Shown: positions 1 through 8,713, numbered from the stretch's first letter. The stretch is DNA of 64,000 bases from DASYPQ01 sp041488095 (GCA_041488095.1 JBGPOP010000021.1:1-64000); one strand, 5' to 3'. A program made the numbers and translations. Notes: generated by a model from the letters alone, not told the origin.

Positions 1-456
1 CACACGGCCCTGCTCGTGGTCGAGGCGGGGACCTTCGCCCTGCAGGGCGCTCTCAAGGCCATGGGCCTCCTGGGCGCGACCGCGGCGACGCTCGAACAGC
101 CCTTCACTATGCGCGCGGTCGGAACCATGTTCGACAAGCGCCTGCGGATCGCGCGTGAGCTGCTCGTGGGGATGCACGCCCAGCTCGGTGAGATCCTGTT
201 CGACACGGCGATCCGAACGAGCGTCCGGCTGCGCGAGGCGGCGGCCGCGGGCGTGCCGGTCAACGTGCTCGACCCGGCCTGCCGCGCCTCGGACGACTTC
301 CGCGCGCTGGCGGCCGAGGTGCGCGCCCATGCTGCGGCCCGGGCCGCCGATGGGCCCCGCGGGGAGCACGAATACTGGCTGTCACCCGAGCCGCGGCGCG
401 GCAGCGAGGTGCAGCGAGAGAAGAGCGTCCGCCGACCGGCACCGCGTCCGGCGTAG
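1..456 (+). CDS. ParA/Soj-family ATPase, C-terminal part only (cut by window start)
   Basis: The reading frame is already open at base 1, so the Walker A half lies outside the window. The visible 151 residues match the C-terminal half of ParA/Soj chromosome or plasmid partition ATPases: a strand leading into FALQG, then the family's GTMFDKRLRIARE segment (usual form TMFD.R..LA.E) and FDTAIRTSVRLREA (usual form VIR.SVRL.EAP). About 40 residues rich in Arg, Pro and Glu follow and look disordered. ParA proteins bind ATP and DNA non-specifically and usually work with ParB. No parB is visible here. The next gene starts 5 nt downstream, suggesting one transcript. Confidence 0.8.
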   Translation, partial: HTALLVVEAGTFALQGALKAMGLLGATAATLEQPFTMRAVGTMFDKRLRIARELLVGMHAQLGEILFDTAIRTSVRLREAAAAGVPVNVLDPACRASDDFRALAAEVRAHAAARAADGPRGEHEYWLSPEPRRGSEVQREKSVRRPAPRPA

Positions 457-461
457 GCACC

Positions 462-710
462 GTGGACCTGCTCGCCGTCCTCTGCAACCTGTACGCCGAG
501 GGGCCGTCGACGCTGCGCGTCCTGCACCGCGCGGGGATCCGCACGCTCGCCAACGTCCAGGCGACGAGCGATTGGGCGCTCGCCGAGCTCCTCGAGACCT
601 CGCCCTCGGCCGCACGCCGCTTCGCGCGCGAGGCCGAGCACCTCGTCGGCGGCATGAGCCAGCCGCCGCTCGAGGTCGAAGAGTACGGGGACGTCCTCGG
701 TTGGGCCTGA
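462..710 (+). CDS. small helix-hairpin-helix protein
   Basis: An 82-residue protein with a GTG start 5 nt after the ParA-like gene. Residues 20-62 (LHRAGIRTLANVQ, then a helix, then LLETSPSAARRFAREAEHL) have the pattern of a helix-hairpin-helix unit like those in DUF4332 and in the N-terminal wedge region of RecG. Such units bind DNA backbone without sequence specificity, or mediate protein contacts. The C-terminal 20 residues are acidic. Its position suggests it is co-expressed with the ParA-like ATPase and may assist it on DNA; that is inference. The exact family is uncertain. Confidence 0.6.
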   Translation: MDLLAVLCNLYAEGPSTLRVLHRAGIRTLANVQATSDWALAELLETSPSAARRFAREAEHLVGGMSQPPLEVEEYGDVLGWA

Positions 711-719
711 GGTCCGCGT

Positions 720-1481
720 TCAGCCCCCGCCTTCCTCCTTGCCTGCCAGCGTCGTGTGCCGCAGCTGCACGGGCGGCGCGACCTTGCGCAGGCGCATGTT
801 CAGGAGCTCGACGCCGAGAGAGAAGGCCATCGCGAAGTACACGTAGCCCCTCTCGATGTGCCGGCCGAGTCCCTCGGCCACGAGCAGCACGCCGATCAGG
901 ATCAGGAACGACAGCGCCAGCATCTTGATGGTCGGGTGGCGCTCGACGAAGTCCCCCACCGCGCCGGCGCAGGCCATCATCGCGCCCACCGCGAGCACGA
1001 TCGCGGCGATCATCACGGCCAGGTGCCGGGCCATCCCGATCGCGGTGATGACGGAATCCAGCGAGAAGACGGCGTCGAGGAGCACGATCTGGACGATCAC
1101 CGCCCCGAAGGACGCGGCCGCGCGGCCCGCCCCGGCTGCGCGCTCGGCGCCCTCGAGCTTGTCGTGGATCTCCCACGTGGCCTTGGCGATCAGGAACAAG
1201 CCCCCGGCGAGCAGGATCAGGTCGCGGCCGGAGACCGGGCGGCCGAGCGCGGTGAAAAGCGGCTCGGTCAGACGCAGGATCCACGCGAGCCCGCACAGGA
1301 GCGCGATCCTCATGATCATCGCGAGGAACAGGCCCAGGCGCCGGGTCCGCGGGCGCTGATCGGCGGGCAGCCTCCCCGTCAGGATCGAGAGGATCACGAG
1401 GTTGTCGATCCCGAGGACGATCTCGAGCAGGGAGAGGGTCAGCAGGGCGATCAGGTTCTCGGTCGTGAGGAGGTCGGCCAT
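720..1481 (-). CDS. TerC-family integral membrane protein
   Basis: A 253-residue polytopic membrane protein with about seven hydrophobic segments. It carries the two acidic membrane motifs of the TerC/Alx family: EIVLGIDN near residue 22 in the first helix, and LLDAVFSLDSV around residue 125. TerC/Alx proteins are linked to Mn2+ export and to loading metal on secreted enzymes. A basic, charged linker follows the third helix. It is transcribed divergently from argR and convergently to the parA unit, whose stop is 10 nt away. I looked for a yybP-ykoY Mn riboswitch upstream, common for this family, and saw none. Confidence 0.9.
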   Translation of the reverse strand: MADLLTTENLIALLTLSLLEIVLGIDNLVILSILTGRLPADQRPRTRRLGLFLAMIMRIALLCGLAWILRLTEPLFTALGRPVSGRDLILLAGGLFLIAKATWEIHDKLEGAERAAGAGRAAASFGAVIVQIVLLDAVFSLDSVITAIGMARHLAVMIAAIVLAVGAMMACAGAVGDFVERHPTIKMLALSFLILIGVLLVAEGLGRHIERGYVYFAMAFSLGVELLNMRLRKVAPPVQLRHTTLAGKEEGGG

Positions 1482-1550
1482 GCGCGGTTTGCTCCGGGGT
1501 CGGCAGGGGGGCGCAGAGCTACGCCCGCGGACGACGGGACTTCAAGCGCG

Positions 1551-1575
1551 GACCCGCCGCCGGGTCGTTTTTTTT
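1551..1575 (+). terminator. candidate intrinsic terminator ahead of the arg promoter
   Basis: A perfect 6-bp stem (GACCCG at 1551-1556 pairing with CGGGTC at 1561-1566), a CCGC loop, then G and eight T residues (1568-1575). This is the classic form of a Rho-independent terminator reading on the plus strand. It lies 13 nt upstream of the arg promoter -35. No plus-strand gene ends just before it, so it probably stops read-through antisense to terC and insulates the arginine operon. Confidence 0.65.
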
Positions 1576-1587
1576 CCGCCTCCGGGC

Positions 1588-1615
1588 TTGACCCGGGGCG
1601 TGCGGTGCATATTCT
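1588..1615 (+). promoter_or_regulatory. promoter of the arginine operon
   Basis: TTGACC (1588-1593, 5/6 match to the sigma-70 -35 box), a 16-bp spacer and TATTCT (1610-1615, 4/6 match to the -10 box). A start of transcription near 1622 would give a leader of about 14 nt before the argR ATG at 1636. The -10 box lies inside the ARG-box-like palindrome, which suits steric repression by ArgR. Confidence 0.6.
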
Positions 1616-1619
1616 TGCA
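1606..1619 (+). promoter_or_regulatory. ARG-box-like operator
   Basis: TGCATATTCTTGCA: perfect TGCA/TGCA arms around a 6-nt A/T-rich centre. This stands out in a very GC-rich background. It resembles known ARG boxes, including the TGCAT...TTGCA type of actinobacteria. It overlaps the -10 box of the promoter that drives argR and the genes after it, so autorepression by arginine-bound ArgR is likely. Only one box is visible; many operators have two. Confidence 0.55.
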
Positions 1620-1635
1620 CTGGTCCAGTCCGAAC

Positions 1636-2136
1636 ATGCACGCTCCCGCCATGGCCCCCTCCTCCGGCAAGGTCCTCCCCGGCCGTGAGCAGCGCCGCGC
1701 GCTGATCCTCGACTGGGTGCGCGAGCGCAGCGTCCGGAACCAGGTCGAGCTCCAGGACCTGCTCGCCGCGCGCGGGGTCGAGGTGAACCAGGCGACGCTC
1801 TCCCGCGACCTGCGCGCGATGGGCGTGCTCAAGGGTCCCGACGGCTACGAGCTGCCCCCCGTCCCCTCTCCCGCAGCCGACGACGCCGCGATGGCTCTCT
1901 GGAGCGCCGTCCACGGCTGGCTCTCGAGCGCGATCCCGGCCCAGAACCTGGTGGTCCTGCGCACGCCGCCCGGCGGCGCGAACCCGCTCGCGATCGCGCT
2001 CGACCGCGCGCGCTGGAAGGAAGTCCTCGGCACGCTCGCCGGCGACGACACGGTGATCGTCGTCACGAAGAAGGGCGCCGAGGCGCGCCGCGTCGCGCGG
2101 GCGATCCTGGAGCTGAAGGAGAGGAAGCGCAAGTGA
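1636..2136 (+). CDS. argR: arginine repressor ArgR
   Basis: A 166-residue transcription factor that senses L-arginine. Residues 17-75 form the winged helix-turn-helix, with the family signature SRDL at 56-59. Residues 103-160 form the oligomerisation and arginine-binding domain, with GTLAGDDT at 132-139; the DD pair corresponds to the residues that contact arginine in E. coli ArgR. The ATG at 1636 was chosen because it lies just after the promoter. There is no clear ribosome binding site, and an ATG at 1651 is an alternative. A longer in-frame reading would run back through the promoter and terminator. It heads the operon it probably controls, and its stop overlaps the argC start. Confidence 0.9.
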   Translation: MHAPAMAPSSGKVLPGREQRRALILDWVRERSVRNQVELQDLLAARGVEVNQATLSRDLRAMGVLKGPDGYELPPVPSPAADDAAMALWSAVHGWLSSAIPAQNLVVLRTPPGGANPLAIALDRARWKEVLGTLAGDDTVIVVTKKGAEARRVARAILELKERKRK

Positions 2137-3116
2137 AGAAGGCCGCCGTCCTGGGCGCGTCCGGCTACACCGGGCGCGAGATCGCCGCGCTCCTCGCCCG
2201 ACATCCTTCGCTCGCGCTCGACGGCTTCTTCAGCGCGCGCGAGGGCGAGGCGCCGCCGCCGCCCGACCTGCCCTTCGATCTCGCGGTCGAGCCGCTCGAC
2301 TGGAAACGCGTCGCGCGCGACGACGGCGCCTTCCTGTGCACGCCGCACGGGACCTCGGCCGCGCTGGCCGCGCGCTGTCTCGACCTCGGTCTCAAGGTGG
2401 TCGACCTCTCGGCCGACTTCCGCCTCGCCGATCCGGCCGCCTACGAGAAAGCCTACGAGCTCCCTCACCCGGCTCCGGAGCTCCTGAAGGAAGCCGTCTA
2501 CGGCCTGACCGAGCACGCGCGCGCGGACGTCGCCCGCGCGAGGCTCGTCGCCAACCCCGGCTGCTACCCGACCGCGGTGCTGCTCGCGTTGAAGCCCGTC
2601 CTCGCCGCCGAGCTCGTCGACCTGCACGCCGCGATCGTCGCCGACTGCAAGAGCGGGGTCTCCGGCGCGGGGCGGAGCGCGACCGCGCGCACGCACTTCG
2701 GGAGCGTCCACGAGAACTTCTGCGCCTACGCCGTCGGCACGCACCGCCACCTGCCCGAGATCCACGAGAAGGCCGGCACGACGCGCATCGTCTTCGTCCC
2801 CCACCTCCTGCCGGTTTTCCGGGGGATCCTGGCGACGATCTACCTCAAGCCCGCGGGTGGAGCGCGGGCGCGGGAGGTCCTCGCCTGCCTGGCCGAGGCC
2901 TACGCGGGCGAGCCCTTCGTGCGCGTCTACCCGCGCGGGCTGCCGGAGCTCGACCGTGTCCGGCACACGAACGAGTGCCACCTCGGCGCGGCCGACGCCG
3001 ACGGGCTGGTCGTGCTGGTCTCGGCGATCGACAACCTGGTCAAGGGAGCGAGCGGGCAGGCGATCCAGAACATGAACCTGATGCTCGGTCTCGGCGAGAA
3101 GGAGGGCCTCGCGTGA
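2133..3116 (+). CDS. argC: N-acetyl-gamma-glutamyl-phosphate reductase
   Basis: Third step of arginine synthesis: NADPH-dependent reduction of N-acetylglutamyl phosphate to the semialdehyde, in the cytoplasm. The protein has 327 residues, normal for the short ArgC type. It begins with the nucleotide-binding loop VLGASGYTG (6-14). The catalytic cysteine is Cys144 in ANPGCYPT. The SGVSGAGR and THRHLPEI motifs of the substrate site follow. The GTG start at 2133 overlaps the argR stop by 4 nt (GTGA), so translation is probably coupled. Confidence 0.95.
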   Translation: MKKAAVLGASGYTGREIAALLARHPSLALDGFFSAREGEAPPPPDLPFDLAVEPLDWKRVARDDGAFLCTPHGTSAALAARCLDLGLKVVDLSADFRLADPAAYEKAYELPHPAPELLKEAVYGLTEHARADVARARLVANPGCYPTAVLLALKPVLAAELVDLHAAIVADCKSGVSGAGRSATARTHFGSVHENFCAYAVGTHRHLPEIHEKAGTTRIVFVPHLLPVFRGILATIYLKPAGGARAREVLACLAEAYAGEPFVRVYPRGLPELDRVRHTNECHLGAADADGLVVLVSAIDNLVKGASGQAIQNMNLMLGLGEKEGLA

Positions 3117-3937
3117 GGATCCTGGTCAAGGTCGGAGGGGCGCAGCTCGCGGACGCGAGCGCGCGGGCGGAGCTCGTGCGATCGGTCGCGCAGGCGCGCC
3201 TGGCCGGCCTCGAGATCGTGCTCGTCCACGGCGGCGGGAACCAGATCCGCGCGCTGACACGGCGTCTCGGACTCCTCGAGCGCTACCACGAGGGGCTGCG
3301 GGTCACGGACGCGGACACGGCCGAGGTCGCCCTCATGGTGCTGGCGGGGCTCGTGAACAAGGAGCTCGCCGCCGCGTTCGAGGAGCAGGGCGTCCGCGCC
3401 GTCGGCCTGTGCGGCGCGGACGGATCGACGTTCTCGGCCGTCCCGGAGCGCGGCCGCGGCGCGGACCTGGGCTACGTGGGCGCGGTCGGCCGCGCCGACC
3501 CGCGGCTGGTCGAGACGCTGCTCGCGGAGGGCTACGTCCCGCTCGTCGCCACGGTCGCCCCGCTGGCGCCGGCCGAAGCGGGCGCGCGCGACCGGTTCTA
3601 CAACATCAACGCCGACCTCGCCGCCGGCCCTCTGGCGCGGGCGCTCGACGCGCGCGCCCTGTTGTTCCTCTCCGACGTGCCGGGCGTGCTCGACGCGGAG
3701 GGCCGCCGCATCGCCGAGCTCTCGCCCGAGCGCTGCGCGGCGCTGCGCGCGGACGGCGTGATCCGCGGCGGAATGATCCCCAAGGTCGAGGCTGCGCTCG
3801 CGGCGCTCGGCGACAACCCCAAGGCCCTGGTCAAGATCGCTCCCGCGTCGGGAAAGAGCGCCGTGATGGCTGCGCTCGACCCCGACGTGGGCACGCGCTT
3901 CACAGCACTGGAGGAAGCATGGACGAGCACGTCCTGA
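3113..3937 (+). CDS. argB: acetylglutamate kinase
   Basis: Phosphorylates N-acetylglutamate, the second and usually regulated step of the pathway. The protein has 274 residues. The amino-acid kinase fold shows as KVGG near the start (Lys6), VHGGGNQI at 38-45 binding substrate, YNINAD in the middle and GGMIPKVEAA near the end. The GTG start at 3113 overlaps the argC stop (GTGA). I see no N-terminal helix extension of the kind that makes other ArgB proteins arginine-sensitive hexamers, so control may rest on ArgR. The end overlaps argD by 19 nt. Confidence 0.93.
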   Translation: MRILVKVGGAQLADASARAELVRSVAQARLAGLEIVLVHGGGNQIRALTRRLGLLERYHEGLRVTDADTAEVALMVLAGLVNKELAAAFEEQGVRAVGLCGADGSTFSAVPERGRGADLGYVGAVGRADPRLVETLLAEGYVPLVATVAPLAPAEAGARDRFYNINADLAAGPLARALDARALLFLSDVPGVLDAEGRRIAELSPERCAALRADGVIRGGMIPKVEAALAALGDNPKALVKIAPASGKSAVMAALDPDVGTRFTALEEAWTSTS

Positions 3938-5091
3938 CGACCTACCGCCGCGCCGAGGAGGTCTTCGTCGACGGGAACGGCGCGGAGATCCGCGACGAAC
4001 AAGGCAAGGTGTACCTCGACTTCCTGTCGGGGATCGCCGTGTCGGCGCTCGGGCACGGGCATCCGGAGCTCGTCGCCGCGCTGCAGGACCAGGCCGCGCG
4101 GCTGGTGCACGTGAGCAATCTCTACCGGCACCCCTACACCGAGCCGGTCGCCGCGCGGATCGCGCAGGCGACGGGCCTCGAGGCGTGCTTCTTCTCGAAT
4201 TCCGGCTCGGAAGCGGTCGAGGCCGCGCTGAAGATCGCGCGCAAGCACCAGCGGATCTCGGGAGCCCCCGAGCGCACCGGGTTCGTCGCGCTGGAGGGCT
4301 CGTTCCACGGCCGGACTTTCGGCGCGCTGTCGGTGACGCACACCGAGAAGTACCGCGCGCCCTTCGGTCCGCTCCTCGCGGGCGTGACGTTCGTGCCGGT
4401 CGGGGACGGCGCCGCCCTCGAGCGCGCGGTGAAGGCGGAGAAGCCCGCCGCCCTGATCCTCGAGCCGATCCAGGGCGAATCGGGCGTGCGCGAGGTGCCG
4501 CTCGAGTTCATCAGGCTGGCGCGGTCCTTGTGCGACGAGACCGGGACGATCCTCATCCACGACGAGGTCCAGTGCGGCTGCGGCCGCACCGGGAACTTCC
4601 TCGCCGGCGATGCGGCCGGCGTGAAGCCCGACATCGTCACCCTGGCGAAGCCGATCGCCGCGGGCTTGCCGATGGGCGTCACGGTCGTCGCGAAGCGACT
4701 GGCCGGCACGCTCGAGCCCGGCGACCACGGCTCGACCTTCGCGGGCGGCCCGCTGGTCTGCCGCGCGGCGCTGGCGTTCCTCACGGCTCTCGAGGAGGGC
4801 GGACTGCTCTACCAGGTGCGCGCGCGCGGGCAGCAGCTCAAGCGGGGACTCGAGTCGATCGAGCGCGACTTCCCGGTCGTCGTGGAGCTGCGCGGCCGCG
4901 GCCTGATCCAGGGCCTGCGCGTCGCGCGCGGCGCCGAGGAGCTGCAGAAGGACCTCTACCACCGAGGCCTGATCGTGAACAAGACCGGCGGCGACGTGAT
5001 CCGCTTCCTGCCGCCCTACGTGATCACCTCCGCGCAGATCGCGCGGGGGCTCGACCTCATCCGCGAGGGCCTGGAAGCCCTCGGGAAGTGA
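3919..5091 (+). CDS. argD: acetylornithine aminotransferase
   Basis: A PLP enzyme converting N-acetylglutamate semialdehyde to N-acetylornithine with glutamate as amino donor. The protein has 390 residues, class-III aminotransferase fold. Key sites are NSGSEA (94-99) for the cofactor phosphate, the DEV of HDEVQCGCGRTG with Asp215, and the Schiff-base Lys244 in TLAKPIAAG. The ATG at 3919 sits 4 nt after a strong GGAGG (3910-3914) that lies inside the end of argB. The 19-nt overlap is therefore real and not an extended start. It may also serve as succinyldiaminopimelate aminotransferase, as in other bacteria. Confidence 0.93.
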   Translation: MDEHVLTTYRRAEEVFVDGNGAEIRDEQGKVYLDFLSGIAVSALGHGHPELVAALQDQAARLVHVSNLYRHPYTEPVAARIAQATGLEACFFSNSGSEAVEAALKIARKHQRISGAPERTGFVALEGSFHGRTFGALSVTHTEKYRAPFGPLLAGVTFVPVGDGAALERAVKAEKPAALILEPIQGESGVREVPLEFIRLARSLCDETGTILIHDEVQCGCGRTGNFLAGDAAGVKPDIVTLAKPIAAGLPMGVTVVAKRLAGTLEPGDHGSTFAGGPLVCRAALAFLTALEEGGLLYQVRARGQQLKRGLESIERDFPVVVELRGRGLIQGLRVARGAEELQKDLYHRGLIVNKTGGDVIRFLPPYVITSAQIARGLDLIREGLEALGK

Positions 5092-5108
5092 GAAGCCACG
5101 GAGACTTG

Positions 5109-6056
5109 ATGACCCCCTCGACGCACCCGTTCGGAACCCTTCCCAGCAAGGACCTCCTGTCGATCTCGCAGCTGGGTGCCGGAGACATCCAGACGATCTT
5201 CGACGCTGCGCGCGAGCTGAAGCGCGAGCGCGGCTCGTACGCGGATCTCCTGCGCGGGAAGCGCCTCGGCATGATCTTCGAGAAGGAGAGCCTGCGCACG
5301 CGCTTCACCTTCGACGTCGGCATGCAGGACCTCGGAGGGAGCGCGGTGTTCATGGACCATCGGCACGTGCGCCTCGGCACGCGCGAGTCGATCAAGGACA
5401 TGGCGCGGAACCTGGAGCGCTGGGTGCACGGGATCGTGGCGCGGACGTACAAGCACAAGGCGCTCGAGGAGCTCGCCGCGAACTGCTCGATCCCGGTGAT
5501 CAACGGATTGTCGGACTACATGCACCCGTGCCAGGCCCTGGCCGACTTCTTCACGCTGTGGGAGCGCTGGGGAGACGTGCGCGGGAGGAAGATCGTGTAC
5601 GTCGGCGACGGCAACAACACGTGTCACTCGCTCGTGCACGTCGCGGCGAGGCTCGGAACGCACATCACGGTGTGCAGCCCGGAGGGCTACGAGCCCAATG
5701 CGAAGATCGTCAACGAGGCGATGCTGATGGCGAGGGAGTCCGGCTGCGACGTGCGGATCCTGAACGACCCGGAGGCGGGCGTGGGGGGCGCGGACGCGGT
5801 GTACACGGACGTGTGGGCCAGCATGGGCCAGGAGGACGAGACCGAGGAGCGCTCGGCGATCTTCAACGACTACCGCGTGGACGAGGAGATGATGGCGCTC
5901 GCGAAGCCCTCCGCGCTGTTCATGCACTGCCTGCCGGCGCACCGCGGGCAGGAGGTGACGGGCGCGGTGATCGACTCCCCGCAGTCGATCGTGTTCGACA
6001 TCGCGGAGAACCGGCTGCACGTGCAGAAGGCGATCCTGGCGCTGCTGCTCGGCTGA
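5109..6056 (+). CDS. argF: ornithine carbamoyltransferase
   Basis: Joins ornithine and carbamoyl phosphate to make citrulline. The protein has 315 residues. The carbamoyl-phosphate loop is SLRTR at 61-65 (the Leu form of the usual STRTR). HPCQ is at 139-142, the ornithine-side DVWASMG at 234-240 and HCLPAHRG at 273-280. GGAGA at 5100-5104 supports the ATG at 5109. It sits 17 nt after argD. Ornithine reaches it through ArgJ, encoded at the end of the same operon. Acetylornithine carbamoyltransferase (ArgF') is an alternative, but argJ in the operon makes the standard route more likely. Confidence 0.92.
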   Translation: MTPSTHPFGTLPSKDLLSISQLGAGDIQTIFDAARELKRERGSYADLLRGKRLGMIFEKESLRTRFTFDVGMQDLGGSAVFMDHRHVRLGTRESIKDMARNLERWVHGIVARTYKHKALEELAANCSIPVINGLSDYMHPCQALADFFTLWERWGDVRGRKIVYVGDGNNTCHSLVHVAARLGTHITVCSPEGYEPNAKIVNEAMLMARESGCDVRILNDPEAGVGGADAVYTDVWASMGQEDETEERSAIFNDYRVDEEMMALAKPSALFMHCLPAHRGQEVTGAVIDSPQSIVFDIAENRLHVQKAILALLLG

Positions 6057-6091
6057 GCGCCCCATCGGCTTCAACGAGGAAGGAGCGAAAC

Positions 6092-7312
6092 ATGGCGGAG
6101 AAGGTCGTCCTCGCCTACTCGGGCGGACTCGACACGTCGATCATCATCCCGTGGCTGCGTGAGACCTACGGCCTCGAGGTCCACGCGCTCGCGGGAGACG
6201 TCGGACAGGGAGCGGAGGAGCTCGACGGGCTCGAGAAGAAGGCGCTCGCGACCGGCGCGAAGAGCTGCCGGATCGTCGACCTGAAGCGCGAGTTCCTGGA
6301 GGGCTACGTGTGGCCGTGCCTGCGCGCGATGGCGGTCTACGAGGGCCGCTACCTCCTCGGCACGAGCATGGCGCGGCCGATCCTCGCCAAGGCGCAGGTC
6401 GAGTACGCGCGCGAGGTCGGCGCGACAGTTCTCGCCCACGGCTGCACGGGCAAAGGGAACGACCAGGTGCGCTTCGAGCTCGCCTACCAGGCGCTCGCGC
6501 CGGACCTCAAGGTGATCGCGCCGTGGCGCGAGTGGACCCTCAAGAGTCGCGAGGACGCGCTCGACTACGCAGCCAAGCACGAGATCCCGGTCACGGCGAG
6601 CCGGGCGAAGATCTACAGCCGCGACCGGAACCTGTGGCACATCAGCCACGAGGGCGGAGCGCTCGAGGATCCCTCGAATGCGCCGCCCGAGGACGTGTGG
6701 ATGCTGACGGTGTCGCCCGAGAAGGCGCCAGACCAGGCCGAGACCGTGACGATCGGCTGCGAATCCGGCGTGCCGGTGTCGGTGAACGGCCGGCGGATGC
6801 AGCCCGAGGAGCTGGTCGCCTTCCTCAACGATCGGGGCGGCCTCCACGGCGTCGGCCGCGTCGACATCACCGAGAACCGCCTGGTCGGGATGAAGTCGCG
6901 CGGCGTGTACGAGACGCCGGGCGGAACGATCCTGATCGAGGGCCTGCGGACGCTGCGTGCCCTGACCATGGACCGAGACACGTTCCGGATGTGCGAGAAG
7001 CTGATGCCCGAGTACGCCGACCTCGTCTACACCGGCCGATGGTTCGCGCCACTGCGCGAATCGATGGACGCGCTCTTCACGGCCGCGACGCGGACGGTGA
7101 CGGGCGAGGTGAAGGTCGAGCTCTACAAGGGCAGCGCCACGGCGCTCTCGGCGACGAGCCCGTACTCGCTCTACAGCGAGGACCTCGCGACGTTCGGCGA
7201 GAGCGCAGGGTTCGATCACAAGGACAGCCGGGGTTTCGTGAAGCTCTACGGCCTGCCGGGGATGGTCGCCGCGAGCGTGCGCAGGAAGAACTCCGGCGCG
7301 AGGGCGAGGTGA
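6092..7312 (+). CDS. argG: argininosuccinate synthase
   Basis: ATP-dependent ligation of citrulline and aspartate through a citrullyl-AMP intermediate. The protein has 406 residues, a typical length. The ATP pyrophosphatase loop is AYSGGLDTS (8-16). GTSMARP, CTGKGNDQVRFE and SRDRNLWHIS follow in the usual order. A strong AGGAAGGAG (6077-6085) sits 6 nt before the ATG. With 35 nt after argF, this is the widest gap in the operon and the clearest ribosome binding site, perhaps to raise its translation. Confidence 0.96.
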   Translation: MAEKVVLAYSGGLDTSIIIPWLRETYGLEVHALAGDVGQGAEELDGLEKKALATGAKSCRIVDLKREFLEGYVWPCLRAMAVYEGRYLLGTSMARPILAKAQVEYAREVGATVLAHGCTGKGNDQVRFELAYQALAPDLKVIAPWREWTLKSREDALDYAAKHEIPVTASRAKIYSRDRNLWHISHEGGALEDPSNAPPEDVWMLTVSPEKAPDQAETVTIGCESGVPVSVNGRRMQPEELVAFLNDRGGLHGVGRVDITENRLVGMKSRGVYETPGGTILIEGLRTLRALTMDRDTFRMCEKLMPEYADLVYTGRWFAPLRESMDALFTAATRTVTGEVKVELYKGSATALSATSPYSLYSEDLATFGESAGFDHKDSRGFVKLYGLPGMVAASVRRKNSGARAR

Positions 7313-7316
7313 CGGC

Positions 7317-8702
7317 ATGACGAAGCTGTGGGGCGGGCGGTTCGGAGGCGCCCAGGACCCGGTCTTCGAGTCGTTCCACCGGAGCCTGCCGTTCGACCGG
7401 CGGCTCTGGCGCGAGGACGTGCGCGGCAGCATCGCCTGGGCGGGCGCGCTCGTCTCCGCGGGCGTGCTCACGGCAGCCGAGGGAAGGAAGCTCTGCACCG
7501 GGCTCGAGAAGATCGGGTCCGAGCTCGAGCGCGAGCCTTCCGCCCTCGAGCACTCGGAGGCCGAGGACGTCCACAGCTTCGTCGAGCAGCGCCTGGGCGA
7601 GCTCGTCGGCGACCTCGCCAAGAAGCTCCACACGGGGCGCTCGAGGAACGACCAGGTCGCGGCGGACCTGAAGCTGTGGCTGAAGGGCGCGATCGGGGAG
7701 GTCGATCGGTCGCTGTGCGGCTTGATGAGCGCGCTGGCGGACCTGGCCGAGCGCCACGCCGCGCTGCCGATACCCGGCTACACGCACCTCCAGCGCGCGC
7801 AGCCGATCACCGCCGGTCACCACGCGCTCGCGTATGTCGAGATGCTCGCGCGCGATCGCGAGAGGCTGGCCGACGCGGGCGAGCGGATGGACGCGTGCCC
7901 GCTCGGCAGCGGCGCGCTCGCGGGAACGGCGTACCCGATCGACCGCATGGCGTTGGCGAAGGCCCTCGGCTTCCGCGACGCGACGCGGAACAGCCTCGAC
8001 GCCGTCGCCGACCGCGACCACGCGTGCGAGGTCGCGTTCGCGTGCGCGCTCGCGCTCGTGCACCTCTCGCGCCTGGCCGAGGACTGGATCTTCTTCGCGA
8101 GCCAGGAGGCCGGCTTCCTCGAGCTCGGCGACGAGGTCGCGACCGGATCGAGCCTGATGCCGCAGAAGAAGAACCCCGACGCCCTCGAGCTCGTCCGCGG
8201 CAAGTGCGGCCGCGTGCTCGGGCGATTGCAGGGATTGCTCGTGATGTTGAAGGGCCTGCCGCTCGCGTACGACAAGGACCTCCAGGAGGACAAGGAGGCG
8301 CTCTTCGAGTGCGTCGACACGACGCGCGCGTGCCTCGAGGTCGCCGCGATCGCCGTGAGGACCGCGCGTTTCCGCGAGGAACGCTGCCGCGACGCCGCGG
8401 CGAAGGGATATGGGAACGCGACCGACCTCGCCGACCTGCTCGTGAGAGCCGGCCTCCCTTTCCGCGACGCGCACGAGCGCGCCGGGAGGGCGGTGCGGGC
8501 GGCGATGGAGCTCGGAGTGGAGCTGGAGGATCTGCCGGGCGGAGCGCGCCAGGAGCTCCTCCCCGAGCTCGCGGGCGTCGACCTCGTCAAGGAGCTGTCG
8601 ATCGAGGCGGTGCTGGCGCGACGATCGACGCTCGGCGGCACGGCGCCGAAGCGGGTCCTCGCCGAGGCGAGGGCGTGGAAGAAGAAGCTCGCGAGTCCGT
8701 AG
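7317..8702 (+). CDS. argH: argininosuccinate lyase
   Basis: Splits argininosuccinate into arginine and fumarate, the last step. The protein has 461 residues. It starts with the family's KLWGGRF and carries HTGRSRNDQVA around residue 103, TPGYTHLQ-type IPGYTHLQRAQP near 150, and the fumarase/aspartase signature SSLMPQKKNPD near 280, whose serine is the catalytic base. GAGGTGA at 7306-7312 overlaps the argG stop and precedes the ATG by 4 nt. The small gap to argJ (11 nt) keeps it in the operon. Confidence 0.96.
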   Translation: MTKLWGGRFGGAQDPVFESFHRSLPFDRRLWREDVRGSIAWAGALVSAGVLTAAEGRKLCTGLEKIGSELEREPSALEHSEAEDVHSFVEQRLGELVGDLAKKLHTGRSRNDQVAADLKLWLKGAIGEVDRSLCGLMSALADLAERHAALPIPGYTHLQRAQPITAGHHALAYVEMLARDRERLADAGERMDACPLGSGALAGTAYPIDRMALAKALGFRDATRNSLDAVADRDHACEVAFACALALVHLSRLAEDWIFFASQEAGFLELGDEVATGSSLMPQKKNPDALELVRGKCGRVLGRLQGLLVMLKGLPLAYDKDLQEDKEALFECVDTTRACLEVAAIAVRTARFREERCRDAAAKGYGNATDLADLLVRAGLPFRDAHERAGRAVRAAMELGVELEDLPGGARQELLPELAGVDLVKELSIEAVLARRSTLGGTAPKRVLAEARAWKKKLASP

Positions 8703-8713
8703 AGGCACCCAGG

